Shown: positions 54,069 to 62,684 of the stretch, in pieces
Layout: the number at the start of each line of letters is the position of its first letter
Position numbering within the stretch: the first letter of the stretch is position 1
Assembly: GCF_001611975.1 (NCBI RefSeq)
Contig: NZ_CP014525.1
Span: 240,001-304,000, forward strand
Direction: 5' to 3'
Source: Haematospirillum jordaniae
Lineage (GTDB): Bacteria > Pseudomonadota > Alphaproteobacteria > Rhodospirillales > Rhodospirillaceae
DNA: 64,000 bases
Position numbers and translations under genes: made by a program
Notes under the pieces: model-generated
Database searches by the model: none
Seen by the model: the letters and a program-made list of their open reading frames with translations, nothing else
What the model was told of the DNA's origin: nothing

Positions 54069-55202
54069 ATGAAACGGGGACAAAGCCTATGGCCTGCCGT
54101 TATGGCGTGGATTGGCATTATCACGGTATGTTCCGGATCTTGGGCAGGCAGCGCTCCCCCCTCCATCAATCTTCCCCCACTAGGACTTGAAGCCGATAGC
54201 ATCACCGTTTCCGGCCTGAGCTCTGGCGCGTTTATGGCTGTGCAGATGCAGGTTGCACACTCAGCAACAATCAAGGGAGCCGCTGTTTTTGGCGGAGGGC
54301 CTTTCGGGTGTGCCCGCGGTGACGGTACAATGGCGACGCTGACAGAAGCGGCAGCTCATTGCCAGAATCTTGTTGGCATGCCATGGAATCCTATCAGCAG
54401 CTTTATGGGGCCTCCCGATACGCTGGCATTGATGAACGGGGCGCAAAAACTTGAAGAGCAGAACAAAATTGATGCGCTATCAAACATCAGAAAGCATCGT
54501 GTTTTCCTGTTCTCAGGAATCAATGACACCCTAATTCCCCAAGCGGTTATGCAGGCACTGGAAAACTGGTACGGGAAACTGATGCCCGCTTCTCAGATAG
54601 AAACACTCTTTGATGTGAACGCCGGCCACGGAATGTTAAGCCTGCAAGGCTCTGTCCCATGCCCTGTGACACGCCTGCCCTATATCAATGACTGTCATAT
54701 GGACGGCGCGGGTCGGGCCCTGTCCTTTCTGATGGACGAGACCCTACACCCTGCTGATAAAGATCGAGGGACGCTGTTCGCTTTCTCACAACGCCCGTTC
54801 GTTCCCAATACACCAACACGGGACGGCATGCATGAAACCGGTCATGTCTTTATTCCTGATGACTGCACAGCTGGGGAATCCTGCCGGCTGCACGTGGCTT
54901 TCCATGGATGCCAACAGAACCAATTTTTTATAGGAAATCGCTTTTTTACGGAAACAGGCTACAACCAGTGGGCAGCCACTAACCGGATTGTTGTGCTGTA
55001 CCCCCAAGTCAGCGCAGCCCCTCTCTATAACCCAGCGGGGTGCTGGGACTGGTGGGGCTACACCAACCAAGATTACCTGAACCGTGACGGCATCCAGATA
55101 CGATCCGTCCGCGCCATGATCAACCAGCTAACATCACTGCCCATGGAAAGCAAAAAGCAACCAGCGCAGAAGATGCCAGCCGGACAACTTGCATCCCGCT
55201 GA
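54069..55202 (+). CDS. Periplasmic PHB depolymerase-like esterase
   Basis: A 377-residue secreted alpha/beta hydrolase. ATG 54069 follows AGGGGTGAG; a signal peptide ends near residue 27 (CSGSWAGSA). The lipase box is G49-L-S51-S-G with S51 as the likely nucleophile (TVSGLSSGAFMAVQMQVAHS). The late histidine is probably in VAFHGCQQ or NAGHGM, and WDWWGYT is shared with family members. Disulfide-type cysteines are paired along the mature part. Rhodospirillum rubrum PhaZ1 is a periplasmic depolymerase of this general type; similarity to it is my inference. The physiological substrate could also be another polyester or short hydroxyacyl ester. Single gene, convergent with ohr. Confidence 0.82.
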   Translation: MKRGQSLWPAVMAWIGIITVCSGSWAGSAPPSINLPPLGLEADSITVSGLSSGAFMAVQMQVAHSATIKGAAVFGGGPFGCARGDGTMATLTEAAAHCQNLVGMPWNPISSFMGPPDTLALMNGAQKLEEQNKIDALSNIRKHRVFLFSGINDTLIPQAVMQALENWYGKLMPASQIETLFDVNAGHGMLSLQGSVPCPVTRLPYINDCHMDGAGRALSFLMDETLHPADKDRGTLFAFSQRPFVPNTPTRDGMHETGHVFIPDDCTAGESCRLHVAFHGCQQNQFFIGNRFFTETGYNQWAATNRIVVLYPQVSAAPLYNPAGCWDWWGYTNQDYLNRDGIQIRSVRAMINQLTSLPMESKKQPAQKMPAGQLASR

Positions 55203-55237
55203 TCCAGAGATCCCGAACCACCAAGATTCCTGAGGGG

Positions 55238-55663
55238 CTAAGCAAGGGTCAACCGAACATCAATATTCCCACGGGTGGCATTGGAATACGGGCAAACCCT
55301 GTGAGCCTTGTCGATCAAGCCCTGCGCCGCCGCACGATCCATACCCGGCAACGAAATCTTCAGCTCAACCTCTATCCCAAAGCCGTCCGGGATCGGACCG
55401 ATGCCAACAGCCCCCTCTATACTGGCGTCGGCTGGCATCGCTATGCCGTCCCGGTTCGAAACAAACTTCATGGCCCCAAGAAAACACGCGCTATACCCGG
55501 CAGCAAACAGCTGTTCTGGATTCGCTCCCTCACCACCGGGACCATTGAGCTCCTTGGGACTGGTCAGTTTAAGCTCAAGACCAGCTTCCGGGATCGAGGC
55601 ATGACCATTGCGACCCCCCGTCGCCTTGGCGTGGGCACGGTAAAGAACCTGCGGAATAGACAT
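55238..55663 (-). CDS. ohr: Organic hydroperoxide resistance protein Ohr
   Basis: A 141-residue thiol peroxidase for organic hydroperoxides. The catalytic cysteines are C60 (AAGYSACFLGAMKFV) and C124 (HRVCPYSNATRGNIDVRL). EGANPEQLFAAGYSACF and the C-terminal segment mark Ohr rather than OsmC. The start MSIPQVLYRAHAKATGGRNG is standard. It lies 51 bp after icd on the same strand and could share its transcript. No OhrR gene is adjacent. Confidence 0.96.
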   Translation of the reverse strand: MSIPQVLYRAHAKATGGRNGHASIPEAGLELKLTSPKELNGPGGEGANPEQLFAAGYSACFLGAMKFVSNRDGIAMPADASIEGAVGIGPIPDGFGIEVELKISLPGMDRAAAQGLIDKAHRVCPYSNATRGNIDVRLTLA

Positions 55664-55714
55664 GGAACATGCTCCGTAGTGAACCCAAGCGAACAGACCA
55701 TCCGACCGCCCTAG

Positions 55715-56932
55715 TCAGCTTCCCATCTTGCGACGCAAGCGACCATCCAGTTCTTCTAGGAATTGGGTCGTCGTCATCCACGGCTGATTCGGACCAATCA
55801 GAATAGCCAAGTCCTTCGTCATCTTGCCGTCTTCAACCGCCTCCACACACACGGTCTCAAGAGCTTCCGCAAACTTGATAACCTGTGGCGTATTGTCAAA
55901 CTCACCACGGAATTTCAGGCCACGAGTCCATGCAAAAATCGAGGCTATAGGATTTGTCGACGTTTCTTTCCCCTGCTGATGCAGGCGATAGTGACGCGTC
56001 ACAGTGCCATGAGCGGCCTCGGCTTCGATTGTTTTACCATCGGGGCTAAGAAGAACGGATGTCATCAAGCCAAGCGACCCAAAACCCTGTGCTACAGTAT
56101 CAGACTGCACATCGCCATCGTAATTCTTGCAGGCCCAGACGAAACCACCGGACCACTTCATGGCGCAGGCAACCATGTCATCGATCAAACGATGCTCGTA
56201 GGTTATGCCCCGCGCCTTGAATTCCGAGGCAAACTCGCGGTCGAAAACCTCTTGAAACAAGTCCTTGAAGCGTCCGTCATATGCCTTAAGAATAGTATTC
56301 TTGGTGGATAGATAAACTGGCCAGCTCCGCATCAGTCCGTAATTGAAACAAGACCGGGCAAAGCCACGCACAGATTCATCCAGATTGTACATGCCCATGG
56401 CCACCCCGGCCTCTGGGAACTTGAAAACCTCATACTGGACAGGCTCACCACCACCATCCGGCGTAAACGTCATGGTCAGGGTGCCCTTGCCCGGAACCCT
56501 GAAATCGGTCGCACGGTATTGGTCACCAAAAGCATGGCGACCAATGACGATTGGCTTGGTCCAGCCGGGGACATAACGGGGAACGTTACGGCAGATAATA
56601 GGCTCGCGGAATACGGTTCCATCCAGAATATTGCGGATTGTCCCGTTCGGGGATTTCCACATCTTCTTCAGGCTGAATTCCTGAACCCGCTGCTCATCCG
56701 GTGTGATGGTCGCACACTTGACACCAACCCCGTACTGCTTGATTGCATTGGCAGAATCAACCGTAATCTGGTCAGCGGTCTCATCACGCTTCTGGATGCT
56801 GAGGTCATAATACTTCAGGTCAATATCTAGATACGGAAGGATCAGCTTGTCCTTGATAAACTTCCATATGATGCGGGTCATCTCGTCGCCGTCGAGTTCG
56901 ACGATCGGCTTGGCGACCTTGATCTTGCTCAT
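55715..56932 (-). CDS. icd: NADP-dependent isocitrate dehydrogenase
   Basis: A 405-residue TCA-cycle enzyme of the eukaryote-like homodimeric NADP type common in alphaproteobacteria. It starts MSKIKVAKPIVELDGDEMTRIIWKFIKD. Substrate- and metal-binding segments are SPNGTIRNILDGTVFREPI, KPIVIGRHAFGDQYRATDF, MVACAMKWSGGFVWACKNYDGDVQSD and AAHGTVTRHY. The length and motifs distinguish it from the E. coli type. The upstream 177 bp separate it from the LOG-family gene on the same strand. Confidence 0.97.
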   Translation of the reverse strand: MSKIKVAKPIVELDGDEMTRIIWKFIKDKLILPYLDIDLKYYDLSIQKRDETADQITVDSANAIKQYGVGVKCATITPDEQRVQEFSLKKMWKSPNGTIRNILDGTVFREPIICRNVPRYVPGWTKPIVIGRHAFGDQYRATDFRVPGKGTLTMTFTPDGGGEPVQYEVFKFPEAGVAMGMYNLDESVRGFARSCFNYGLMRSWPVYLSTKNTILKAYDGRFKDLFQEVFDREFASEFKARGITYEHRLIDDMVACAMKWSGGFVWACKNYDGDVQSDTVAQGFGSLGLMTSVLLSPDGKTIEAEAAHGTVTRHYRLHQQGKETSTNPIASIFAWTRGLKFRGEFDNTPQVIKFAEALETVCVEAVEDGKMTKDLAILIGPNQPWMTTTQFLEELDGRLRRKMGS

Positions 56933-57109
56933 GTTCGGACCCTTTTACGGTTTGAGGATGACCACACGCCCGGGATGGAGGAATCGGCTCGGCCCGGCCC
57001 ACCTGAGGAAATCAGGCGGATGCACGAACCTTAAGCGCAACAGCACCTGTCACGCAAGAGCCGAACCCATATTATCTACTGACTTGAAAAACAAAGAGGA
57101 CAAGCAACA

Positions 57110-57712
57110 TCAAAACAACCCAACCCTTTCATGCACACGGCTGGCCAGATCAAGATTACTACGTGCCGCCGGCAGAACATCATCTACGTTACTGACAACC
57201 GAATACAGCTCAAGTCCCTCGGGCCGCACGAACCCCTCGGCGGCCATGGACTCATTAAAACGGAGGAACGGAGTCCAGTACCCCCCTATATCCGCAATAA
57301 CAACCGGGCGATCATGGAGCTTGAGCTGCTTCCAAGTCAGAATCTCGAACGTCTCGTCCATGGTCCCGAAACCACCGGGAAGAACAGCAAAGGCATCAGA
57401 GCGCTCGAACATCATGCGCTTGCGCGTGTGCATGTCCGGCACAACAATCAATTCGGTCAGACCTTCCATTGCCACCTCGGCACTGGCAAGATGCTGCGGA
57501 ATAATACCGGTTACCTTTCCACCTGCTTCCAAGCAGGCCTTGGCAACAGTTCCCATCAAGCCAACGGCACCACCGCCATAAACCAAGCGAATTCCGTTCT
57601 CCCCAAGAAGAGTTCCCAAACGACTTGCGGCATCGGCATAGCGCGGGCTGGAACCAAAAGAGGATCCACAAAAAACACACAGAGCATGTAAGGATGACTG
57701 CAATAAAGACAT
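57110..57712 (-). CDS. LOG family protein (TIGR00730; nucleotide phosphoribohydrolase-like)
   Basis: A 200-residue Rossmann-fold protein of the lysine-decarboxylase-like (LOG) family. It has VCVFCGSSFGSSPRYADAA, YGGGAVGLMGTVAKA, the active-site motif PGGFGTMDETFE and the upstream MHTRKRMMFERSDAFAVL. Members cleave nucleoside 5'-monophosphates such as N6-modified adenosine monophosphates to the base and ribose phosphate. The old label of lysine decarboxylase is wrong for this family. The in vivo substrate here is unknown. Confidence 0.93.
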   Translation of the reverse strand: MSLLQSSLHALCVFCGSSFGSSPRYADAASRLGTLLGENGIRLVYGGGAVGLMGTVAKACLEAGGKVTGIIPQHLASAEVAMEGLTELIVVPDMHTRKRMMFERSDAFAVLPGGFGTMDETFEILTWKQLKLHDRPVVIADIGGYWTPFLRFNESMAAEGFVRPEGLELYSVVSNVDDVLPAARSNLDLASRVHERVGLF

Positions 57713-57958
57713 GTCAGGATTCCCGATTGTTAGAAATCAAATTAAATGTTCGACGCACGGATTATGTTCAGAATACTTTCAATCTATCAAGAAACATGAC
57801 AACAAATCATGTCCATCAAAACAATTAGCATAACACAACATCAGCATGGACGATTTTTTTCGATACTTTAAAATAAATATTAGTAAAATTCTGCCATATT
57901 TGTCAGTAAAGTGTCGTTATTCACACTCTTAGACAAGACCATACGAAGGAACCATCTC

Positions 57959-58405
57959 ATGCAAGCTATTAAATTCATGGCCCTAGCTACATCTTGCCTG
58001 CTGGCGCTTCCGATCTGCGCACAAGCTGGCGAAAAAGAAACCATCAAATACCGTGAGAACAATATGGAGATCATAGGGGCTCACATGAATTCGATCGTAG
58101 CCATCATCAAGGAACAAGTTCCACATAAAGAGCACCTAACAACACACGCCAGCGGCCTGTCGGCAGCAGCTAAAATGAGCAGCGCTGCCTTCAAGGAAAA
58201 AACCAGTGGCGGAGATACGACAGCCAAGGACACAATCTGGTCTGACAGTGCAAAATTTGATGAAGCCATGCAGATGATGCTAGCCAGCACAGCCAAACTG
58301 GAAACAGCCGCTGCATCCGGGGATATGCCTGCCGTGCAGGCCGCTGTCGGGGATGTCGGCAAGAGCTGCAAGAACTGTCACGATACATTCAGAAACAAGA
58401 AGTAA
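57959..58405 (+). CDS. Cytochrome c'
   Basis: A 148-residue secreted cytochrome. A signal peptide ends about residue 23 (LPICAQAG). The mature part is a four-helix bundle pattern, and the haem-binding CKNCH is at C137, C140 and H141, near the C-terminus, which is diagnostic of class II cytochromes c. There is no obvious sixth Met ligand, so the haem is likely five-coordinate and may bind NO. GAAGGA is 8 nt upstream of the ATG. The A+T-rich region upstream (57720-57958) should contain the promoter. Convergent with the cytochrome b gene. Confidence 0.93.
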   Translation: MQAIKFMALATSCLLALPICAQAGEKETIKYRENNMEIIGAHMNSIVAIIKEQVPHKEHLTTHASGLSAAAKMSSAAFKEKTSGGDTTAKDTIWSDSAKFDEAMQMMLASTAKLETAAASGDMPAVQAAVGDVGKSCKNCHDTFRNKK

Positions 58406-58418
58406 ATCGTCTTACGGT

Positions 58419-58449
58419 CACGTGGGAAGTAACCGCTCCTTCCCACGTG
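58419..58449. terminator. Terminator hairpin between cytochrome c' and cytochrome b genes
   Basis: Perfect 11-bp stem cacgtgggaag (58419-58429) / cttcccacgtg (58439-58449) with a 9-nt loop, 14 bp after the cytochrome c' stop and before the convergent cytochrome b stop. No T-run on either side. Confidence 0.65.
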
Positions 58450-58485
58450 ATATAACACATGCGCGGGCTCGTCGCTTGGCTCACA

Positions 58486-59196
58486 TCACAGCCTCAGAAT
58501 GACACCCCACACAATGAAGCACGAAAAAGCAAAAAGAGCTGCGGCCCAGACCGGCCCGACAAACGCTGGCAGCGGGGAATCGGCCGGGATATCGGCAGAA
58601 TGTTTCCGGCCTGTTATCATTGGCGTTACCAGATCTTCCCCCCGTATCCGGTAATACAGCGCTGCACTGATGTGTAGCGACACACACAACAGCAAAAGAC
58701 TGAACGAAGCCTCGTGAAGCTCTGTCATCAGATCGCTGACATCTTTGCCGACCAGATGTGCCAAAGGACCTTCGGAGAATATATCATCATTGGAAAAAAG
58801 CCCTGTTCCAACCTGCAGGAAGAGCACACCTAACAGTGCCAAAACCATAAGGGCGCCGGCAGGATTATGCCCCACATGCCGCGGCAATTCACCACGAAGG
58901 AGTGCACGCAGGTAATCCAGAACGTCAGATGGACCGCGCACAAAGTGAATGAAACGGGCTGTTGATGACCCCACGAGACCCCACAACACCCTAAAAATCA
59001 GCAAGGCCAGCACAACACTTCCCAAGGTCATGTGCAGATCCATATTTCCGACCAACATACCCGTAAATGGCATGCTGAAATCAAGGCCGCCAATCTCTCC
59101 CGTCAAGAACAGCATCAGAACACATGTGACCAGAGACCAGTGAAAAAGCCTTACCGGCAAATCCCAGACCTTTACTCCATTGTCATCACCATTCAT
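58486..59196 (-). CDS. Cytochrome b561/b6-type membrane protein
   Basis: A 236-residue membrane protein with four to five membrane helices. The segments are LFHWSLVTCVLMLFLTG, DLHMTLGSVVLALLIFRVLWGLVG, NPAGALMVLALLGVLFLQVGTG, HEASFSLLLLCVSLHISAALYYR and VGPVWAAALFAFSCFIVWG. Histidines in VRLFHW, DLHMT, ELHEAS and SLHIS are the expected axial ligands of two b haems. The pattern RIRGEDLVTPMITGRK after the fourth helix is typical of cytochrome b/b6-domain proteins that pair with c-type cytochromes. Here its neighbour, in convergent orientation, is cytochrome c'. GGAGG precedes the ATG at 59196. Confidence 0.93.
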   Translation of the reverse strand: MNGDDNGVKVWDLPVRLFHWSLVTCVLMLFLTGEIGGLDFSMPFTGMLVGNMDLHMTLGSVVLALLIFRVLWGLVGSSTARFIHFVRGPSDVLDYLRALLRGELPRHVGHNPAGALMVLALLGVLFLQVGTGLFSNDDIFSEGPLAHLVGKDVSDLMTELHEASFSLLLLCVSLHISAALYYRIRGEDLVTPMITGRKHSADIPADSPLPAFVGPVWAAALFAFSCFIVWGVILRL

Positions 59197-59639
59197 AAAG
59201 AACCTCCTTTACATACTTCAACTTTTTGTAAATAGATCATAATACTATACCAGAGGCGAGAGACGCTCCCCTTGACACATAACAGTGTACCCCCCATAAT
59301 TCGTTCGCGCAAATGCTGCAAAACAATGCAGGTTTGCGCCTGCGCTGTAGCATGACACGCCGCGAAGCGGGTGCCCGTGCGTTTAGTGCCAGATGAAGTC
59401 CGGGCAGGAAAACCTTGATTGTCAATAGGTTGACCAGCACGGGCGGTGCGACGTGTGGTGGCCATAATGGCACCTTTGTTCATGTCGGGGTCCTTGCCTT
59501 GGTCCGTTAATTGGGAACCCACGGATTAAGAGCATGAAAAGCGGCATTTTTTGGCTTCCCATATGCCAAAGATGCGCTGACGCGGGCCTGACAATGCTGC
59601 TATGCAGTTACGAGCAGGGTGCCTGCACACTCCACCACA

Positions 59640-59744
59640 CGCTCATAGGTTACCGGGTTCGTATCGCAAAGATCGGATCTGGAGTCGGTTCTGCTTGGTC
59701 TACAAGACGAGCAGCATAACATCGCTCGAAGGAGGATGAATATG
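59640..59744 (+). promoter_or_regulatory. Possible ROSE-like RNA thermometer in the hsp20 leader
   Basis: The leader before hsp20 folds well. A hairpin at 59691-59714 (ctgcttg/gagcag with a gtct/agac upper stem) is followed by TCGCT at 59722-59726, then the ribosome-binding site AAGGAGG at 59729-59735 and the ATG at 59742. The ROSE element of alphaproteobacterial small heat-shock genes uses a U(U/C)GCU motif to pair with AGGA of the ribosome-binding site, with a bulged G. UCGCU here fits that motif exactly. Heating would open the stem and release translation. The conclusion rests on the motif; the full fold was not calculated. Confidence 0.5.
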
Positions 59745-60230
59745 AATACGTTTGATTTTTCTCCCCTGTTCCGTTCTGGCGTGGGATTTGACCGCCTTGC
59801 GCATCTAGCAGAGGCCACGCTGCGGCATTCGGGAGAACAGGCCATAAACTGGCCGCCATACAACATTGAAAAGACAGGCGAAGATTCGTACGCCATCACG
59901 CTGGCCGTTGCCGGCTTCCCTGAAAACGATCTGGACGTTGAAGTGCGCGACGACCTGCTCGTTGTCCGTGGCAATCGGTCTCCCTTGGCCGGTGATGCTG
60001 ACGCCGCCCAGAATAACGGGTACCAAGGTGATCGCCGCTATTTACATCGCGGTATAGCGTTCCGCAGCTTTGCACGCCACTTCCAGCTGGCAGACCATAT
60101 GACGGTTACAGGTGCCCATCTGGAAAACGGGCTGTTGACCATCACACTGGTCCGCGAGGTCCCTGAGGCATCAAAACCAAGGCATATTGCCATCGCCACA
60201 GCGGCAAAAACATTGCCCAGCGCTGCTTAA
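59742..60230 (+). CDS. Small heat-shock protein Hsp20 (IbpA-like)
   Basis: A 162-residue alpha-crystallin-type holdase. The ATG at 59742 (MNTFDFSPLFRSGVGFDRL) has GGAGG 6 nt upstream; another in-frame ATG at 59736 touches that site and is unlikely. The N-terminus matches class A bacterial Hsp20 such as IbpA (FDFSPLFRSxVGFDRLxxL, YNIEKTGEDSYAITLAVAGF). The crystallin core contains ENDLDVEVRDDLLVVRG and ends with AHLENGLLTITLVREVPE. The C-terminal tail contains KPRHIAI, with an I-x-I type anchor. rpoH follows after 86 bp on the same strand. Confidence 0.96.
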   Translation: MNTFDFSPLFRSGVGFDRLAHLAEATLRHSGEQAINWPPYNIEKTGEDSYAITLAVAGFPENDLDVEVRDDLLVVRGNRSPLAGDADAAQNNGYQGDRRYLHRGIAFRSFARHFQLADHMTVTGAHLENGLLTITLVREVPEASKPRHIAIATAAKTLPSAA

Positions 60231-60316
60231 TCCCGCCTTGCACCGGGGCAGGTGCCATGATCCTGCCCCGGTCATAAGAGATAATTGCATCGCCACAAAG
60301 CAGGGAGACGATCATC

Positions 60317-61279
60317 ATGACAACACTGGCGCTCTCGCCCCCCCGCTCATCGTTGCCGGTAGAAGAAAGCCTAGCTCTCTACTTGGCCGAAATACGGAAG
60401 TTCCCCCTTCTTTCTGTGGAAGAAGAGCATGGACTGGCTCGTGACTTTACCCTGACAGGCAACCAGAAAAGCTTGCATCGTCTGGTGACAAGCCATCTGA
60501 GACTGGTCGTCAAGGTAGCCATGCAGTACAAACGTTATGGCTTGCCAATGGCAGACCTTATTGCTGAAGGCAACCTTGGCCTGATACGGGCCATACAAAA
60601 GTTTGAGCCGGACAAGGGATTCCGCCTCTCCACCTACGCTGTATGGTGGATACGGGCCGCCGTCAACGAGTACGTCTTGAACTCTTGGTCTCTTGTCAAA
60701 ATCGGAACGGCCTCGACCAGAAAGCGACTTTTCTACAATCTGAGACGCATGAAAGCCAAGCTTGGCATTTATGGAGACAAACCGCTCAGAGATGAACAGG
60801 CCGAGGAGATTGCCCGCACCCTAGATGTCAGCGTAGATGATGTGCTGGCCATGGATGCTCGCCTGAACCGACGAGACGGATCCCTAAACGCAATGGCAGG
60901 AGCTGAAAGTGATACAGAGCGTCTCGAGCTTTTGGTCGACGAGCGACCGGACCAGGAGTCTGCCTTGGAGACAACCGAGGAACGTAACCGTTCTCACCAC
61001 CTCGTGCACACGGCGCTCGGTACACTGAACGAACGCGAGAAGGATATCCTGACACGTCGCAAACTGACGGATGATCCGGCAACCCTTGAAAGCTTGGGCG
61101 AAGACTATGGCCTGTCACGGGAACGTATACGTCAGATCGAGGCCCGCGCGCTACAGAAGCTGGAAACCCGTATTCGCGAGCTGATCGCAACAGAGCACCG
61201 GAACATCCGACAGGCGCTGCAACGCTGGAAGAATCCAATACTGGCAAACCCAAAAATGGGTGGAGTATGCCCCGCCTGA
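60317..61279 (+). CDS. rpoH: Heat-shock sigma factor RpoH (sigma-32)
   Basis: A 320-residue alternative sigma factor for heat-shock genes. It starts after GGGAG with MTTLALSPPRS. Region 2 reads HLRLVVKVAMQYKRYGLPMADLIAEGNLGLIRAIQKF and GFRLSTYAVWWIRAAVNEYVLNSWSLVKIGT. The RpoH box is present as KRLFYNLRRMK, used for regulated degradation and core binding. Region 4 has LGEDYGLSRERIRQIEARALQKL. Many alphaproteobacteria have several RpoH copies; this one next to hsp20 may be one of them. Confidence 0.94.
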   Translation: MTTLALSPPRSSLPVEESLALYLAEIRKFPLLSVEEEHGLARDFTLTGNQKSLHRLVTSHLRLVVKVAMQYKRYGLPMADLIAEGNLGLIRAIQKFEPDKGFRLSTYAVWWIRAAVNEYVLNSWSLVKIGTASTRKRLFYNLRRMKAKLGIYGDKPLRDEQAEEIARTLDVSVDDVLAMDARLNRRDGSLNAMAGAESDTERLELLVDERPDQESALETTEERNRSHHLVHTALGTLNEREKDILTRRKLTDDPATLESLGEDYGLSRERIRQIEARALQKLETRIRELIATEHRNIRQALQRWKNPILANPKMGGVCPA

Positions 61280-61342
61280 GACAGGTGGTTCCTGATGCAA
61301 AGAGCCTTATGAACAGGAGAGCCTGCAATCAAAGACATGGAT

Positions 61343-62683
61343 TTAGCGTGGGAGATGAATAATAGCCCTCAGTCCGCCAAGGGTGCTGTCATCCAGCAAG
61401 ACCTCACCCCCGTGGGCGTGGGCCATCTCACGCGCAATGCTCAACCCCAGGCCGACACCACCGGTCTGGGTGTTGCGTGAAGGATCACCCCGCCAGAAAG
61501 GCCTGAACACATCCTCTCTGACAGAAAGCGGTATACCGGGTCCATCATCTTCAACAACTAGGTTGATCCACTCTTCCCCCACTTCAAGCCCCAAACGCAC
61601 ACGCGTCCCGTAATGGGCTGCATTGGACAGCAGGTTTCCTAGGGCACGCTCCAGCCCTTGGGCCCTTGCTGTCAGAAGGACCGGCGCATCAGGCAAAGGA
61701 ACAAGCTCAATATTCACCCCATGGCGACGAAACCGACCAGCCATTCTGTCAACCAAGTCCGAGAGATCGGTCTCGACGGCTGTTTCTGTCCCCTCTCCAC
61801 GGGCAAAATCCAGATATCCGTCCAGCATCCTTTCCATCTCGGCAATATCATCCTTGAGATCAGACGTTTCCGCATTATCCCCCATCATCGCCAATTGAAG
61901 TCGCATCCGCGTTAATGGCGTGCGCAGATCGTGGGAAACGCCGGCTAGCATCTCTGTGCGCTGATCAATTTGCCTGCGAATTCTGGCCCGCATCTGATTG
62001 AAGGCGATACCAGCCTGCCGAACCTCCCGCGCTCCCTCCGGTTTGATCGGTGGCAGGTCACGTCCCTTGCCGAAACCTTCCGCACTGGCAGCAAGACGAC
62101 GGATGGAGCGCACCTGATTGGAGGTAAAAAGGATCGCGATCCCCAGCAGGATCAACGACGTGCCAACCATCCAGAGCAGAAAGATATACGTTGTCGACGT
62201 GAAAAGCCGTTTACGGGGCGCCACCACGTGCAACACACCATCGGACAGCTGAACAGCAATGACGATATCTCCGGAAAAGAAACTGGCCTCGATCAGGACC
62301 GGGCGCTGCAAACTCTCACGCAGGCTGGCAGCCAGAACATCGGCTGCTTGCTCTCCCGCACTGGGGGGCGGAAGGTTCGGAAGAATCTCGCCAGGGGCAA
62401 AAACGCTGTCCAAGTGCATACGGCTGCGAGCCAGATCAAGAATCCAACCCTGCTGTCCTTCATCAGGAAAACGGGCCATAAGCTCGACGATAACGGCAAC
62501 ATCGCCGGCAATACCCAATGCCAGCCGCCGCAAGACTGTATCCCAATGACGATCAAAAAAGACCTGCGCCGTCACAGCCTGTAGCACGACAAGAGGAACG
62601 GCAAGAATCAGCAGAAAACGCCCCAGAAGCCCCCTAGGAACGAGGCTGCGCAGAGCATGCGGCGTACCTGTTACAAGACGCAT
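61343..62683 (-). CDS. EnvZ-like sensor histidine kinase
   Basis: A 446-residue kinase with two membrane segments (about 20-42 and 165-187) enclosing a periplasmic sensor of about 120 residues. A HAMP domain follows (NQVRSIRRLAASAEGFGKG to AGIAFNQMRARI). The dimerisation domain has LAGVSHDLRTPLTRMRLQL with H251 as phospho-acceptor. The ATPase domain has NLLSNAAHYG, DDGPGIPLS and GVGLGLSIAREMAHAHGG. It starts 1 bp after the response-regulator stop (TGA-A-ATG), so the two are translated together and should be a cognate pair. Confidence 0.95.
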   Translation of the reverse strand: MRLVTGTPHALRSLVPRGLLGRFLLILAVPLVVLQAVTAQVFFDRHWDTVLRRLALGIAGDVAVIVELMARFPDEGQQGWILDLARSRMHLDSVFAPGEILPNLPPPSAGEQAADVLAASLRESLQRPVLIEASFFSGDIVIAVQLSDGVLHVVAPRKRLFTSTTYIFLLWMVGTSLILLGIAILFTSNQVRSIRRLAASAEGFGKGRDLPPIKPEGAREVRQAGIAFNQMRARIRRQIDQRTEMLAGVSHDLRTPLTRMRLQLAMMGDNAETSDLKDDIAEMERMLDGYLDFARGEGTETAVETDLSDLVDRMAGRFRRHGVNIELVPLPDAPVLLTARAQGLERALGNLLSNAAHYGTRVRLGLEVGEEWINLVVEDDGPGIPLSVREDVFRPFWRGDPSRNTQTGGVGLGLSIAREMAHAHGGEVLLDDSTLGGLRAIIHLPR

Positions 62684-62684
62684 T

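Noticed and set aside
57720..57958. FNR-type box (TTGAT-N4-ATCAA) before cytochrome c'
   Set aside because: Only one half-site is present on the minus strand; the second half does not match.
59193..59483. Open frame in front of cytochrome b (97 codons, MNKGAIMATTRR start) overlapping the cytochrome b start by ATGA
   Set aside because: An AAGGA site and the overlap are suggestive, but the 3' third runs through an A+T-rich promoter-like region and an equally long frame is open in another frame. No family resemblance, so not listed.
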